Shown: one piece after another, positions 18,123 through 26,328 of the stretch
How the letters are laid out: each line of letters starts with the position of its first letter
How positions within the stretch are numbered: the first letter of the stretch is position 1
Assembly: GCF_030489605.1 (NCBI RefSeq)
Contig: NZ_JAUKFY010000014.1
Coordinates: forward strand, 1-64,000
Source of the DNA: Brevibacillus laterosporus
Lineage (GTDB): Bacteria > Bacillota > Bacilli > Brevibacillales > Brevibacillaceae
Direction: 5' to 3'
DNA length: 64,000 nt
Notes under the pieces: model-generated
Databases searched by the model: none
The model's input: the letters and a program-made list of their open reading frames with translations, nothing else
Told to the model about the DNA's origin: nothing
Position numbers and translations under genes: made by a program

Positions 18123-18390
18123 AATATGACCTCCCTTTTTTGCAGATAGATTTTATTATCTCATATCCATCTGCCTAAACCTCGTAAATCAAAATGATGT
18201 TTACTTGTTTATATTATAGAGGGAACCAATAGCCTTCTTCACCAAGAAGAATAATCATTTCCCCATTATATGTAAATAGTAGAATTAGTTATTATAACAT
18301 GTTTGATTTTTTGATTAAAATGTAACATCTAAGTCTTTTGTCCGTGTTACTCTAAATGTAACTGCTTAGGAAAAGAACGGAGGAGAAATC

Positions 18391-19107
18391 GTGTCATATA
18401 CCATATTAATCGCCGATGATGAGAGGGAGATTGTTGAACTTTTAACGCTCTACCTGGAGAAGGAAGATTTTCATGTCATAGAAGTTCATAATGGAGATAG
18501 CGTTTTACCCGTTTTGGCTCAAAAGAAAGTGGATTTGATCATCCTTGATATTATGATGCCTGGAAAAGACGGTTTTCAGCTTATTAAGGAGATCAGGCAA
18601 GCCTATAATATTCCCGTCATGTTTTTATCAGCACGCACGCAGGATCATGATGTGATCTTAGGTTTAGGGCTTGGGGCAGATGACTATATCACAAAACCGT
18701 TTAATCCTTTGGAGGTGATTGCACGAATTCAGGCTCTTCTTCGCCGTGTTCATGAATTTACCCCTACTGTGGAAGTCCCTGTAAACCCAGAAGAGCAGCT
18801 TATTAAAATTGGGAAAATGACCCTAGATAAAGCGAGCTGTCTCGTCTATCGACATGAGGAAGCTATTTCACTGACTTCTATCGAATACAAAATACTAGAA
18901 CTCTTGATGGTTAATGCCGGTCAGGTTTTTACCAAAAAGAAAATTTATGAAGCTGTCTGGGGCGACTTCTATGCCAATGATGATAATACCATCATGGTGC
19001 ACATTAGCAAATTACGTGAGAAAATCGAGGATGATCCAAAACAACCAACTTATATAAAAACCATTCGAGGATTGGGGTATAAATTTGAAAAAATGGTTGA
19101 AGCCTAA
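18391..19107 (+). CDS. OmpR-family response regulator
   Basis: 238 residues. Receiver domain with acidic pocket Asp9-Asp10, phosphorylated Asp53 (LDIMMPGKDG) and Lys in the ADDYITKPFNP motif, followed by an OmpR winged helix (about 135-235) ending IKTIRGLGYKFEK. It resembles VanR-type regulators. The kinase gene begins inside its last codons. No target is evident: flanking genes are a DUF1189 protein and ptsG. Confidence 0.95.
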   Translation: MSYTILIADDEREIVELLTLYLEKEDFHVIEVHNGDSVLPVLAQKKVDLIILDIMMPGKDGFQLIKEIRQAYNIPVMFLSARTQDHDVILGLGLGADDYITKPFNPLEVIARIQALLRRVHEFTPTVEVPVNPEEQLIKIGKMTLDKASCLVYRHEEAISLTSIEYKILELLMVNAGQVFTKKKIYEAVWGDFYANDDNTIMVHISKLREKIEDDPKQPTYIKTIRGLGYKFEKMVEA

Positions 19108-20512
19108 AAAATCGCGTAGTCTCTATACTTCTCTCATCCTTGATTACTTTGTTTTTAATTTTTTTCTATTGGTTGTTCTAATCGGGCTTGCCATCTATCT
19201 TCTCAACGCTACCTTCAATCATATCGAAAATATGGATATTGTTGATGTAAAAATTGATGCTGCCAATTACAAGCAGGAGGATCAACGTAAGGAGCTACTG
19301 CCGCATTTAAAAAGCATTGGAGGCTGGTTGGAACACCTCAATGCCAATAAACAACTCGTTCGGGTATACGGCAACAAGCTGGATGATCATAAGTCCTATT
19401 CCGAGAATCAGTTATTCGAGCTTTTGCAAAACCATGAGCAACAGCCCTATTACTACTCGATGTACCAGAATACTCTTGATCCAAAAACACCGTATTTATT
19501 ATTAAAGATACCCAGGAACAATATCCTTGTGTCTAAGGACCTTAAACAGATCGATATTTTCGATCCATTTGCGAAAAGCTTTATGACTTATTTAGGCATG
19601 TTTGGTTTCATCATGCTGATTTTTATAGTGTTGTATATTTACTGGACAGCTCGCCGCATTAAAGCTCCGCTGATTATTATTTTAGACGCGCTGAAAAAGA
19701 TGACAGATGGTGACTATAGTGCCCGTATTAATCTAAAGGCTGAGCATGAATTTGTACAAATCCGCGATACCTTTAACTATATGGCGGATGTACTGGAAGA
19801 GACACGCCGTGAAAATGAAATCCTAGAAAAGGGCAAACAACGGATGTTAATGGATATCTCCCATGACTTAAAAACACCGATCACCAGCATTCAGGGTTAT
19901 GCTAAAGCCTTAAAGGAAGGAATGGCGGCGGATGAGGAACGAAAACAACGCTACCTGGAATATATCTATCAGAAATCAATCCGGGTAAATCACCTTATTA
20001 ATAATCTGTTTGAGCTGCTTAAATTGGACGCTCCTGATTATCGACTGCATTTACGTTTAGAAGAGATTACAGAGTTTGTCCGGGATATGGTTGTTTTGCA
20101 TTATACCGAAATGCTGGATAAACAATTTCATCTGCAATTAGACATACCCGAGCGAGAAATCTATCTGTATTTTGATCGGATTCAATTAACTCGTGTATTA
20201 AGCAACTTATTGGTGAATGCAATTAAGTACAATCCCGTAGGAACAACGATGCGTATATCGTTGTCAGAGGAAAAATATTATGTGGTCATTAAGATTGCGG
20301 ACAATGGAATCGGAATTTCAGAAGATATTAAGGAAAATATTTTTGAACCATTTGTCCGTGCTGATTCCTCCCGTCCTAGTGAAGGTGGAACTGGTCTTGG
20401 CTTATCTATAGCTAAGCGGATCGTGACCAAGCATGGGGGTACAATCAAGCTTACCTCCACTGAGACCGAAGCTACAGTTTTTGTCATACGTTTACCCAAG
20501 CCGCTTAACTAA
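19085..20512 (+). CDS. Sensor histidine kinase partner
   Basis: 475 residues. Two helices (about 20-41 and 168-188) enclose a 125-residue sensor domain; HAMP at about 190-245; HisKA with His260 in ISHDLKTPITSIQGYAKAL; HATPase with NLLVNAIKYNP (N box), ADNGIGI and GGTGLGLSIAK. The start is TTG overlapping the regulator gene by 23 bases, preceded by TTGGGG; coupling keeps the two proteins in balance. The sensor ligand is unknown. Confidence 0.94.
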   Translation: MKKWLKPKKSRSLYTSLILDYFVFNFFLLVVLIGLAIYLLNATFNHIENMDIVDVKIDAANYKQEDQRKELLPHLKSIGGWLEHLNANKQLVRVYGNKLDDHKSYSENQLFELLQNHEQQPYYYSMYQNTLDPKTPYLLLKIPRNNILVSKDLKQIDIFDPFAKSFMTYLGMFGFIMLIFIVLYIYWTARRIKAPLIIILDALKKMTDGDYSARINLKAEHEFVQIRDTFNYMADVLEETRRENEILEKGKQRMLMDISHDLKTPITSIQGYAKALKEGMAADEERKQRYLEYIYQKSIRVNHLINNLFELLKLDAPDYRLHLRLEEITEFVRDMVVLHYTEMLDKQFHLQLDIPEREIYLYFDRIQLTRVLSNLLVNAIKYNPVGTTMRISLSEEKYYVVIKIADNGIGISEDIKENIFEPFVRADSSRPSEGGTGLGLSIAKRIVTKHGGTIKLTSTETEATVFVIRLPKPLN

Positions 20513-20530
20513 TTATGTATCAAAATAAAA

Positions 20531-20566
20531 AATCGGCAGAGTCCTTATCACTCTGCCGATTTTTTC
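20531..20566. terminator. Bidirectional terminator between kinase gene and ptsG
   Basis: AATCGGCAGAGT / ACTCTGCCGATT, 12 bp with 7-base loop, A-tract before and T-tract after. Confidence 0.92.
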
Positions 20567-20582
20567 ATATAGATGATGATGC

Positions 20583-22610
20583 TTATTTCTCGATGGTAAT
20601 AATATTTTCTTCACCGCGTTTTACCAAAGCGCCCGGTTTAACAATAACTTGCTCCCCTTCTTGCAAATTGGTAAAAATAATTGGTGTAATCACAGAAGGT
20701 ACTTTTTCCGCTACCTCTGCTAGTTGAACACGCAGTAATGGCTGTCCTGCTTTAACTTTGTCTCCTTCTTGAGCTAGAGCTTCAAAGCCCTCACCCTCTA
20801 GCTTCACCGTATCAATTCCAAAGTGAATCAGAATCTCACGTCCATCATTTGCAGCGATACCAATCGCATGCTTAGTTGGGAAGAAGGTAACAATTGTTCC
20901 ATCCACAGGAGATACAACCTCTCCATTAGTTGGTTCAATAGCAAAACCATCTCCCATCATCTTTTGAGAGAAGACCTGATCAGGTACATCTTTTAGCTCT
21001 AGCATTTTACCTTCTAGTGGTGAAACAAAAACAGTAGAAGCGCTTGACTGCTCAGAGACAGTTTGTGGAGCTGGCTGACTTGCAGGTTTTTCAACCGGTG
21101 TGCGCCCAGCCATTACATCTTTGATCTGTTCCTTCAATTGATCGGATTTTGGTCCAAAGATCGCCTGAATATTGTTACCAACTTCCAGAACCCCTGCTGC
21201 TCCCAGCCTTTTTAATTGTTCCTTATCTACATGCTTACTATCGTTAACAGATACACGCAAACGAGTAATACACGCATCTAGATTACTAATATTAGCGCTA
21301 CCGCCCAACGCTTCCAATACACCTGCGGCCAATCCAGAGGTTTGGTTATTACCAGCCTGAGTCTCTACCTCATCTTGGCGACCAGGTGTTTTGAGATTCC
21401 ACTTTTGAATAGCAAAACGGAAACCGAAATAATAGATAACTGCAAGCACCAAACCTACTGGTATCACTAGCCACCATTGTGTTTTGTTTGGTAACACCCC
21501 GAATAGCAAGTAGTCAATAATTCCTCCGGAGAAGGTCATTCCAATTTTTACATTCAGGATTTGCATGACCATGAAGGAAAGCCCAGCAAAAACTGCGTGA
21601 ATAGCAAACAATACTGGTGCTACGAATAAAAATGAGAACTCAATCGGCTCTGTAATCCCTGTCAAAAAGGCTGTAAGCGCAGCCGATCCCATAATCCCGG
21701 CTACCATCTTTTTGTTTTCAGGACGAGCCGTATGATAAATGGCCAAAGCCGCCGCTGGCAATCCGAACATCATAAACGGATACTTTCCTGTCATAAATGT
21801 TCCTGCTGTTAACTGCACATTGTCCTTCACTTGAGCAAAGAAGATCGCTTGATCCCCGCGAACAAGTTGTCCAGCTTTGTTTACGTACTCCCCAAACTCA
21901 AACCAGAATGGTGAATAGAAGATATGATGCAAACCAAACGGAATAAGAGAACGTTCAATAAGACCAAAAACAAATGCAGCCACGGTTGGATTAGAATCCA
22001 ACATCACATGTGAGAATGCATTAAGAGCTGATTGAATTGGCGGCCAAATAAAGATAAGGACAAGACCTGTTATTAGAGCAGCGACCGCTGTAACGATCGG
22101 TACAAATCGTTTTCCCGCAAAGAAGCCTAAGAACGGCGGTAATTCTATGTTATAAAATTTCCGGTACAGATTAGCCGCAATAACCCCCATAATAATCCCA
22201 CCGAAAACACCTGTTTGCAGGGTAGGGATTCCAAGCACCATTGCGTAGGCTTTATCATTCTGCGCCATTTCGGCAGTTACACCAAGGAAGACACCCATAA
22301 CCTGATTCATAATTAAGAAGCCAATGATTGCAGCTAGCCCAGCTACCCCTTCACCACCTGCTAATCCAATGGCTACCCCTACTGCAAATAAGAGCGCTAG
22401 GTTTCCAAAAATAATGGAACCGGCCTCTTCCATAACTTTTGCGACTAATTGGATCGCTGGTCCTGATAAAAATGGCAGTTGCTCCAGCAAGGCCGGGTTT
22501 TGCAAAGCATTGCCGAATGCTAGGAGAATCCCTGCGGCTGGCAGGATGGCAACTGGAAGCATAAGTGCCTTACCTACCTGTTGCAACACCCCAAAGATCT
22601 TTTTGAACAT
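20583..22610 (-). CDS. ptsG: Glucose-specific PTS enzyme IICBA (PtsG)
   Basis: 675 residues. IIC membrane domain (1 to about 400) closely follows B. subtilis PtsG ([46 protein letters not shown]). IIB carries the phosphocysteine Cys447 ([10 protein letters not shown]), and IIA carries His581 and the phosphohistidine His596 ([11 protein letters not shown]). It imports and phosphorylates glucose. The two linkers (about 410-430 and 505-525) are Gln/Ser/Pro-rich. No glcT antiterminator gene is adjacent, unlike B. subtilis. The leader contains two interleaved inverted repeats. Confidence 0.95.
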   Translation of the reverse strand: MFKKIFGVLQQVGKALMLPVAILPAAGILLAFGNALQNPALLEQLPFLSGPAIQLVAKVMEEAGSIIFGNLALLFAVGVAIGLAGGEGVAGLAAIIGFLIMNQVMGVFLGVTAEMAQNDKAYAMVLGIPTLQTGVFGGIIMGVIAANLYRKFYNIELPPFLGFFAGKRFVPIVTAVAALITGLVLIFIWPPIQSALNAFSHVMLDSNPTVAAFVFGLIERSLIPFGLHHIFYSPFWFEFGEYVNKAGQLVRGDQAIFFAQVKDNVQLTAGTFMTGKYPFMMFGLPAAALAIYHTARPENKKMVAGIMGSAALTAFLTGITEPIEFSFLFVAPVLFAIHAVFAGLSFMVMQILNVKIGMTFSGGIIDYLLFGVLPNKTQWWLVIPVGLVLAVIYYFGFRFAIQKWNLKTPGRQDEVETQAGNNQTSGLAAGVLEALGGSANISNLDACITRLRVSVNDSKHVDKEQLKRLGAAGVLEVGNNIQAIFGPKSDQLKEQIKDVMAGRTPVEKPASQPAPQTVSEQSSASTVFVSPLEGKMLELKDVPDQVFSQKMMGDGFAIEPTNGEVVSPVDGTIVTFFPTKHAIGIAANDGREILIHFGIDTVKLEGEGFEALAQEGDKVKAGQPLLRVQLAEVAEKVPSVITPIIFTNLQEGEQVIVKPGALVKRGEENIITIEK

Positions 22611-22625
22611 ATACGAACCTCCTTT

Positions 22626-22696
22626 ACTTCAAAACCCCATTTACATAGATGACTTGGTTATTTGAAGTATGCCTATTGGACAAACCTACTATGTAA
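22626..22696 (-). promoter_or_regulatory. Interleaved inverted repeats in the ptsG leader
   Basis: Two perfect 8-bp inverted repeats overlap in A-B-A'-B' order just before the ptsG site: TTACATAG (22641-22648) with CTATGTAA (22689-22696), and ACTTCAAA (22626-22633) with TTTGAAGT (22661-22668). They cannot form as simple nested hairpins, so they imply either a pseudoknot or two exclusive folds. Confidence 0.5.
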
Positions 22697-22932
22697 GGAA
22701 CCAAAAAATAATAATTTGAATCTTTTAGAAACCTACGTAATAGAAAATTTGTCATTTTAAAACATAAAAGAGTTTCAGATAAAAAACAAGATGTCTAGGT
22801 CACAAAAATAAGAACAATTGTATATTTCGTTCAAAAAGTTAATAAAAGAACCCTTATTGAAAGCAAAAAAAAAGATGTCCCCTCTTACACAAGGGTCCAT
22901 CTCTTTTTCAACAATGATAGACTTTCTTATCA
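22697..22932. terminator. ptsG upstream region with the yisL terminator
   Basis: Non-coding. At 22865-22905 the minus strand reads AGATG-GA-CCC ... GGG-GA-CATCT followed by nine T residues, the terminator of the yisL-like gene. The rest is AT-rich and should hold the ptsG promoter; I see no clear catabolite-response site. Confidence 0.7.
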
Positions 22933-23286
22933 CTAGATAACTCTGTATCCAATTAATACTACAATGACTAGCAATACTAATGAGCCAACAAAGAAAATAA
23001 AGTTCGGCTTGTGTTTATCTGCACGTACCAGTGCCATCTCCATCAAGCCGATGGTACAGACGCCCAAAAGGCCTTTTATGATGAATCGAATGTCGCCCAG
23101 ATAAAATTTGAACAAGAGCATAGCTCCAAATACAACGATTATGATGTACATAAGTCGAAGTATCATATGCAGGATTTTCGCAATTTTGTTTTTATCTAAT
23201 CTGTAAAATACATAGGCAAGAATTAATAATACAAGTGCAGCTTCCCAGCCACCTACATGCGATGCCAACATAGCTTCATACCTCAT
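22933..23286 (-). CDS. yisL: YisL family (DUF1516) membrane protein
   Basis: 117 residues with four membrane helices. The KNKIAKILHMILRLMYIIIV block and IIKGLLGVCTIGLMEMALVR match YisL (UPF0344). Function is unknown. Single gene; start after GAGGTT; closed by its own terminator. Confidence 0.88.
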   Translation of the reverse strand: MRYEAMLASHVGGWEAALVLLILAYVFYRLDKNKIAKILHMILRLMYIIIVVFGAMLLFKFYLGDIRFIIKGLLGVCTIGLMEMALVRADKHKPNFIFFVGSLVLLVIVVLIGYRVI

Positions 23287-23475
23287 TTAGTAACCTCCTA
23301 TGCTTTTTTTATTTCCAGCTAATCATATCATACGAATCTTACCTTTCCAAACATTCGATATCCATATGTCTGTTTTTAAAATGATAACTTTTGATCAAAT
23401 GCAACGATCCTAGATAAGGATATAATGATTCATTATGGTGCTCTGTCATTTACTATCTTTCATGCATGAAAACAT

Positions 23476-23509
23476 AAAAAAAGACCATCTTATGTGAGGA
23501 GAAGGTCTT
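23476..23509 (-). terminator. Terminator downstream of a 30-residue ORF
   Basis: On the minus strand AAGACCTTCT ... AAGATGGTCTT followed by five T residues. It lies 60 bases past the small ORF and points away from it. Confidence 0.75.
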
Positions 23510-23568
23510 GGTCAAATGTACATCTGTGAACTTCATTTACATGAATATATTCTGTGTTACAAACTCTC

Positions 23569-23661
23569 TTATTTATTAAGCTCTAAAACAATTTGCTTTC
23601 CATTAAACAAAACTTCTATTACCGCCATTGCGATTTCTATTGATTTCTTCATCATTCTCAT
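23569..23661 (-). CDS. Small 30-residue ORF, unknown
   Basis: MRMMKKSIEIAMAVIEVLFN then GKQIVLELNK: amphipathic, net basic. GAGGAG lies nine bases before the ATG, and a terminator follows in the same direction, which together support a real gene. No family recognised. It could be a regulatory or membrane-associated peptide, or a short RNA with an incidental ORF. Confidence 0.5.
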   Translation of the reverse strand: MRMMKKSIEIAMAVIEVLFNGKQIVLELNK

Positions 23662-23874
23662 GTCTGTCATCTCCTCAGTGGTTAGGTTCGTTTCTTATTT
23701 CTTGTCTTGATTGTAGTAAAAAGAAGAAAGGCTCACCATCGAATGAGATTACAAAAAGCTTACATGTTTGTAAGCATGCTGTCTTTAGAAACACAGGAAG
23801 CCTTATATAAGTGACCTTCACATACTTTTCACAAAAAAGACTGGACTTTGAGGTTTATTAGTATTATTATTAAT

Positions 23875-23889
23875 TTATAATTAATATAA
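23875..23889 (+). promoter_or_regulatory. PerR box upstream of dps
   Basis: TTATAATTAATATAA differs at one position from the PerR consensus TTATAATNATTATAA. It is 35 bases before the dps start, where it would overlap the promoter; dps/mrgA is a classic PerR target. Confidence 0.75.
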
Positions 23890-23923
23890 AGTAATACAAA
23901 TTACAAAAAGGAGTTGTTCTTCT

Positions 23924-24385
23924 ATGGCACAACAAGTAATGGTAAGCAATCAAAAAGTAATTGACGTTCTTAATCGCCAAGTAGCAAACTGGAATGTTTT
24001 ATTTGTAAAGTTGCACAACTATCATTGGTTTGTTAAAGGTCCCCATTTCTTCACTTTACATGAAAAATTTGAAGAATTGTTTAACGAAGCAACAACTAGA
24101 ATTGATGAATTGGGTGAACGCGTCTTAGCTATTGGCGGTAAACCAGCAGCAACATTAACCGAATACGCAACACTTGCAACCATTCATGAAGCTTCCTGTA
24201 ATGAATCTGCTGAGGAAATGGTTCAAGCAATCATCAATGACTTCCAATCCCTGATTACTGAATGTGAAAAAGGAATGGACATCGCTCAAGAAGCTGGCGA
24301 TGAAAGCACTAGCGATATGTTGCTTGGTACTATTACTGAGCTTCAAAAACACATTTGGATGTTAAATGCTTATCTCGGTAAATAA
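23924..24385 (+). CDS. dps: Dps-family ferroxidase / DNA-protection protein
   Basis: 153 residues. A four-helix Dps subunit that oxidises and stores iron in a 12-mer shell and shields DNA from peroxide. Ferroxidase residues are visible: the His of LHNYHWFVKG, His in FTLHEKFEELF, and Asp/Glu in ATTRIDELGERVLAIGG. Start ATG follows AAGGAG. The upstream PerR-like site indicates peroxide induction. Its terminator lies about 30 bases past the stop. Confidence 0.95.
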   Translation: MAQQVMVSNQKVIDVLNRQVANWNVLFVKLHNYHWFVKGPHFFTLHEKFEELFNEATTRIDELGERVLAIGGKPAATLTEYATLATIHEASCNESAEEMVQAIINDFQSLITECEKGMDIAQEAGDESTSDMLLGTITELQKHIWMLNAYLGK

Positions 24386-24414
24386 ACACTTTGCCAGCAT
24401 GAATTGAACAGATA

Positions 24415-24462
24415 AAAAAGAAGCTCCCCAGCTAGCATCACGCTATGCTGGAGAGCTTTTTA
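24415..24462. terminator. Bidirectional terminator after dps
   Basis: AAGCTCCCCAGCTAGC / GCTATGCTGGAGAGCTT with small mismatches, A-tract before and T5 after; shared with the convergent NSS gene. Confidence 0.88.
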
Positions 24463-24491
24463 CATTTATCATCAATTGTCATTAATGCAAT

Positions 24492-25832
24492 CTATTGTCC
24501 GAGTAATAAACTAATAAATACCACAATAATAGCAATCGGCACTATATATTTAAGTAAGAAATACCACGCTTTAAACCAGACTACTTTACCAGTTGAACCC
24601 TGCTGTACTTCTGCCAGTAAGATATCGCGTTTCATCTTCCAAGCTACAAATATAGAAATAAGTAAGGCTCCAAGCGGCATTAAGATATTACTTACCAAGA
24701 AATCTGCTGCATCAAAGAAGCTTTTGCCAAAGATGGTTAGGTCACTTAACACCCCATATGCTAAAGCAGAAGGGATTCCCAACACAAAAATCAGTAGACC
24801 TATCTTCCAGGCCGCAGAAGCACGCTTTGCCTGATTGCCCTTTGTAATCGCGGCTACACTAATTTCTAGCATGGAGAATGCGGACGTTAATGTAGCAAAC
24901 AAGAACAATAACAAGAAGATGGTCAAGAAAAAGGCTCCAAACGGAATATGATCAAACACTGCCGGCAGAACCACAAATAAAAGTCCCGGACCTTCCGTAG
25001 GCTTCATTCCTAATGAGAAAACAGCCGGGAAGATCGCCAAGCCCGCTAACAGAGAAATTACAATGGTCAAGCTTACAATGGAAACTGTAGATTTTGGCAA
25101 GCTCTCATTCTTCGGTAAGTAGGAACTGAAGGTTACCATAACCGACACACCTACGCTTAACGAGAAGAACGCCTGTCCCAATGCATACAAAATGGATTTA
25201 GAACTTAATTCGCCAAAATTTGGTTGTAGAAAGAAGGCAATTCCTTCCCAAGCCCCCGGCAACGTAACGGAACGGACAATAAGGGCAAGAAAAATCAAAA
25301 AGAGTGCCGGCATCATATATTTGTTAGCTTTTTCGATCCCATTCGAGACTCCTCGGGACACAACCAAAATCGTAATCATCATAAATAAGAATTGAACCGA
25401 CAACACTAGCCATGAGTCTGAAATGGTTTGACCAAATAGTTGATTATAATCCAACCCTTGGCCAAGTAATTGACCCGTAATGCTTTTTATGAAATACAGA
25501 AGAATCCAGCCACCTACAACGCTGTAGAAGGATAATAAAATAAAGCAAGTTATAATACCCAGCCTACCTACCCAGTGCCATGGGGTATTAGGTGCGATTG
25601 ATTTATAGGCAGAAACAGCATCTTTTCCCGTGCTTCGTCCAACTATTAGCTCTCCTAATAATAAAGGAGTACCCAATAATAGCGTAAATAACAAAAACAG
25701 TAAGAAAAAAGCCCCTCCACCACTCGTACCAGCAACATAAGGGAATTTCCAAATTGCCCCTAGCCCAATTGCTGATCCTGCGGCAGCCAAAATAAAACCT
25801 AACTTTGAAGTCCACTGTTCACTTTTTGACAT
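24492..25832 (-). CDS. Sodium:neurotransmitter symporter-family transporter (NSS)
   Basis: 446 residues, 11-12 helices. The first helix has the NSS Na+ site signature [27 protein letters not shown] (split here across the motif G-x-IWKFPY), and the helix 6 unwound region appears as [22 protein letters not shown], both as in LeuT-type proteins. It should import an amino acid with Na+; B. subtilis YocR/YhdH are relatives of unknown substrate. Start follows GAGGAG. Single gene. Confidence 0.92.
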   Translation of the reverse strand: MSKSEQWTSKLGFILAAAGSAIGLGAIWKFPYVAGTSGGGAFFLLFLLFTLLLGTPLLLGELIVGRSTGKDAVSAYKSIAPNTPWHWVGRLGIITCFILLSFYSVVGGWILLYFIKSITGQLLGQGLDYNQLFGQTISDSWLVLSVQFLFMMITILVVSRGVSNGIEKANKYMMPALFLIFLALIVRSVTLPGAWEGIAFFLQPNFGELSSKSILYALGQAFFSLSVGVSVMVTFSSYLPKNESLPKSTVSIVSLTIVISLLAGLAIFPAVFSLGMKPTEGPGLLFVVLPAVFDHIPFGAFFLTIFLLLFLFATLTSAFSMLEISVAAITKGNQAKRASAAWKIGLLIFVLGIPSALAYGVLSDLTIFGKSFFDAADFLVSNILMPLGALLISIFVAWKMKRDILLAEVQQGSTGKVVWFKAWYFLLKYIVPIAIIVVFISLLLGQ

Positions 25833-25980
25833 GTTTTTCTCCTCACTGCATTTGATTTCCGTACATTATAACAAACTTCACATCAAATGGTATGTTTATT
25901 TGTAAAATAATTTAGTTTCCACTTTTTTTGAAAAGATTGAACCCAGATGCAGCGCCTTCCTAAGCTTGAGAAAACCGAAA

Positions 25981-26007
25981 ACAACCCGGAGCTTATGTCC
26001 GGGTTGT
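25981..26007. terminator. Terminator of the cstR operon
   Basis: ACAACCCGGA / TCCGGGTTGT, 10 bp with 7-base loop, just after the cstR stop on the minus strand and followed there by a T-rich stretch. Confidence 0.85.
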
Positions 26008-26033
26008 ATCTAGGATGGTAACTTACAGGATAT

Positions 26034-26294
26034 TTATCTACTTTTAACCAGTATATCTACAGCTTCTTTAATTACCTGCTCTGGATCATTTCCCTTTTCT
26101 AATTCTTCACGTATACAATGCTCCAGATTACTCGCTACAACTAGTCCAATTACACGGTCTACAGCGGTGCGAACAGCCGAAAGCTGGGTAACCACATCTC
26201 GACAGTCCTTATCCTCTTCCATCATCTTCAGTACACCGCGCACCTGACCCTCTATTCGCTTCAATCTATTTTTGACGGAATCCTGATAGTCCAT
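26034..26294 (-). CDS. cstR: CstR, persulfide-sensing CsoR-family repressor
   Basis: 86 residues, all-helical CsoR fold (RLKRIEGQVRGVLKMMEEDKDC). The metal-binding pattern Cys-His-x3-Cys of copper CsoR is replaced by only two relevant cysteines, Cys31 and Cys60, with an NLEHC context at the second, the same numbering as S. aureus CstR. CstR forms sulfur bridges between these cysteines on persulfide exposure and leaves DNA. Its partner gene upstream encodes persulfide-handling domains, and two operators precede that gene, so the operon should be self-regulated. Confidence 0.9.
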   Translation of the reverse strand: MDYQDSVKNRLKRIEGQVRGVLKMMEEDKDCRDVVTQLSAVRTAVDRVIGLVVASNLEHCIREELEKGNDPEQVIKEAVDILVKSR

Positions 26295-26328
26295 GCCGTT
26301 TCACCTCGCTATTTGATTATCTTTACTC

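Noticed and set aside
18391-20512. BceRS partner for the BceAB exporter
   Set aside because: The kinase has a 125-residue extracellular sensor domain, whereas BceS-type kinases have almost none.
26034-26294. Copper-sensing CsoR
   Set aside because: The His ligand of the Cys-His-Cys copper site is missing and the two cysteines fall at the CstR positions; the neighbour handles persulfides.
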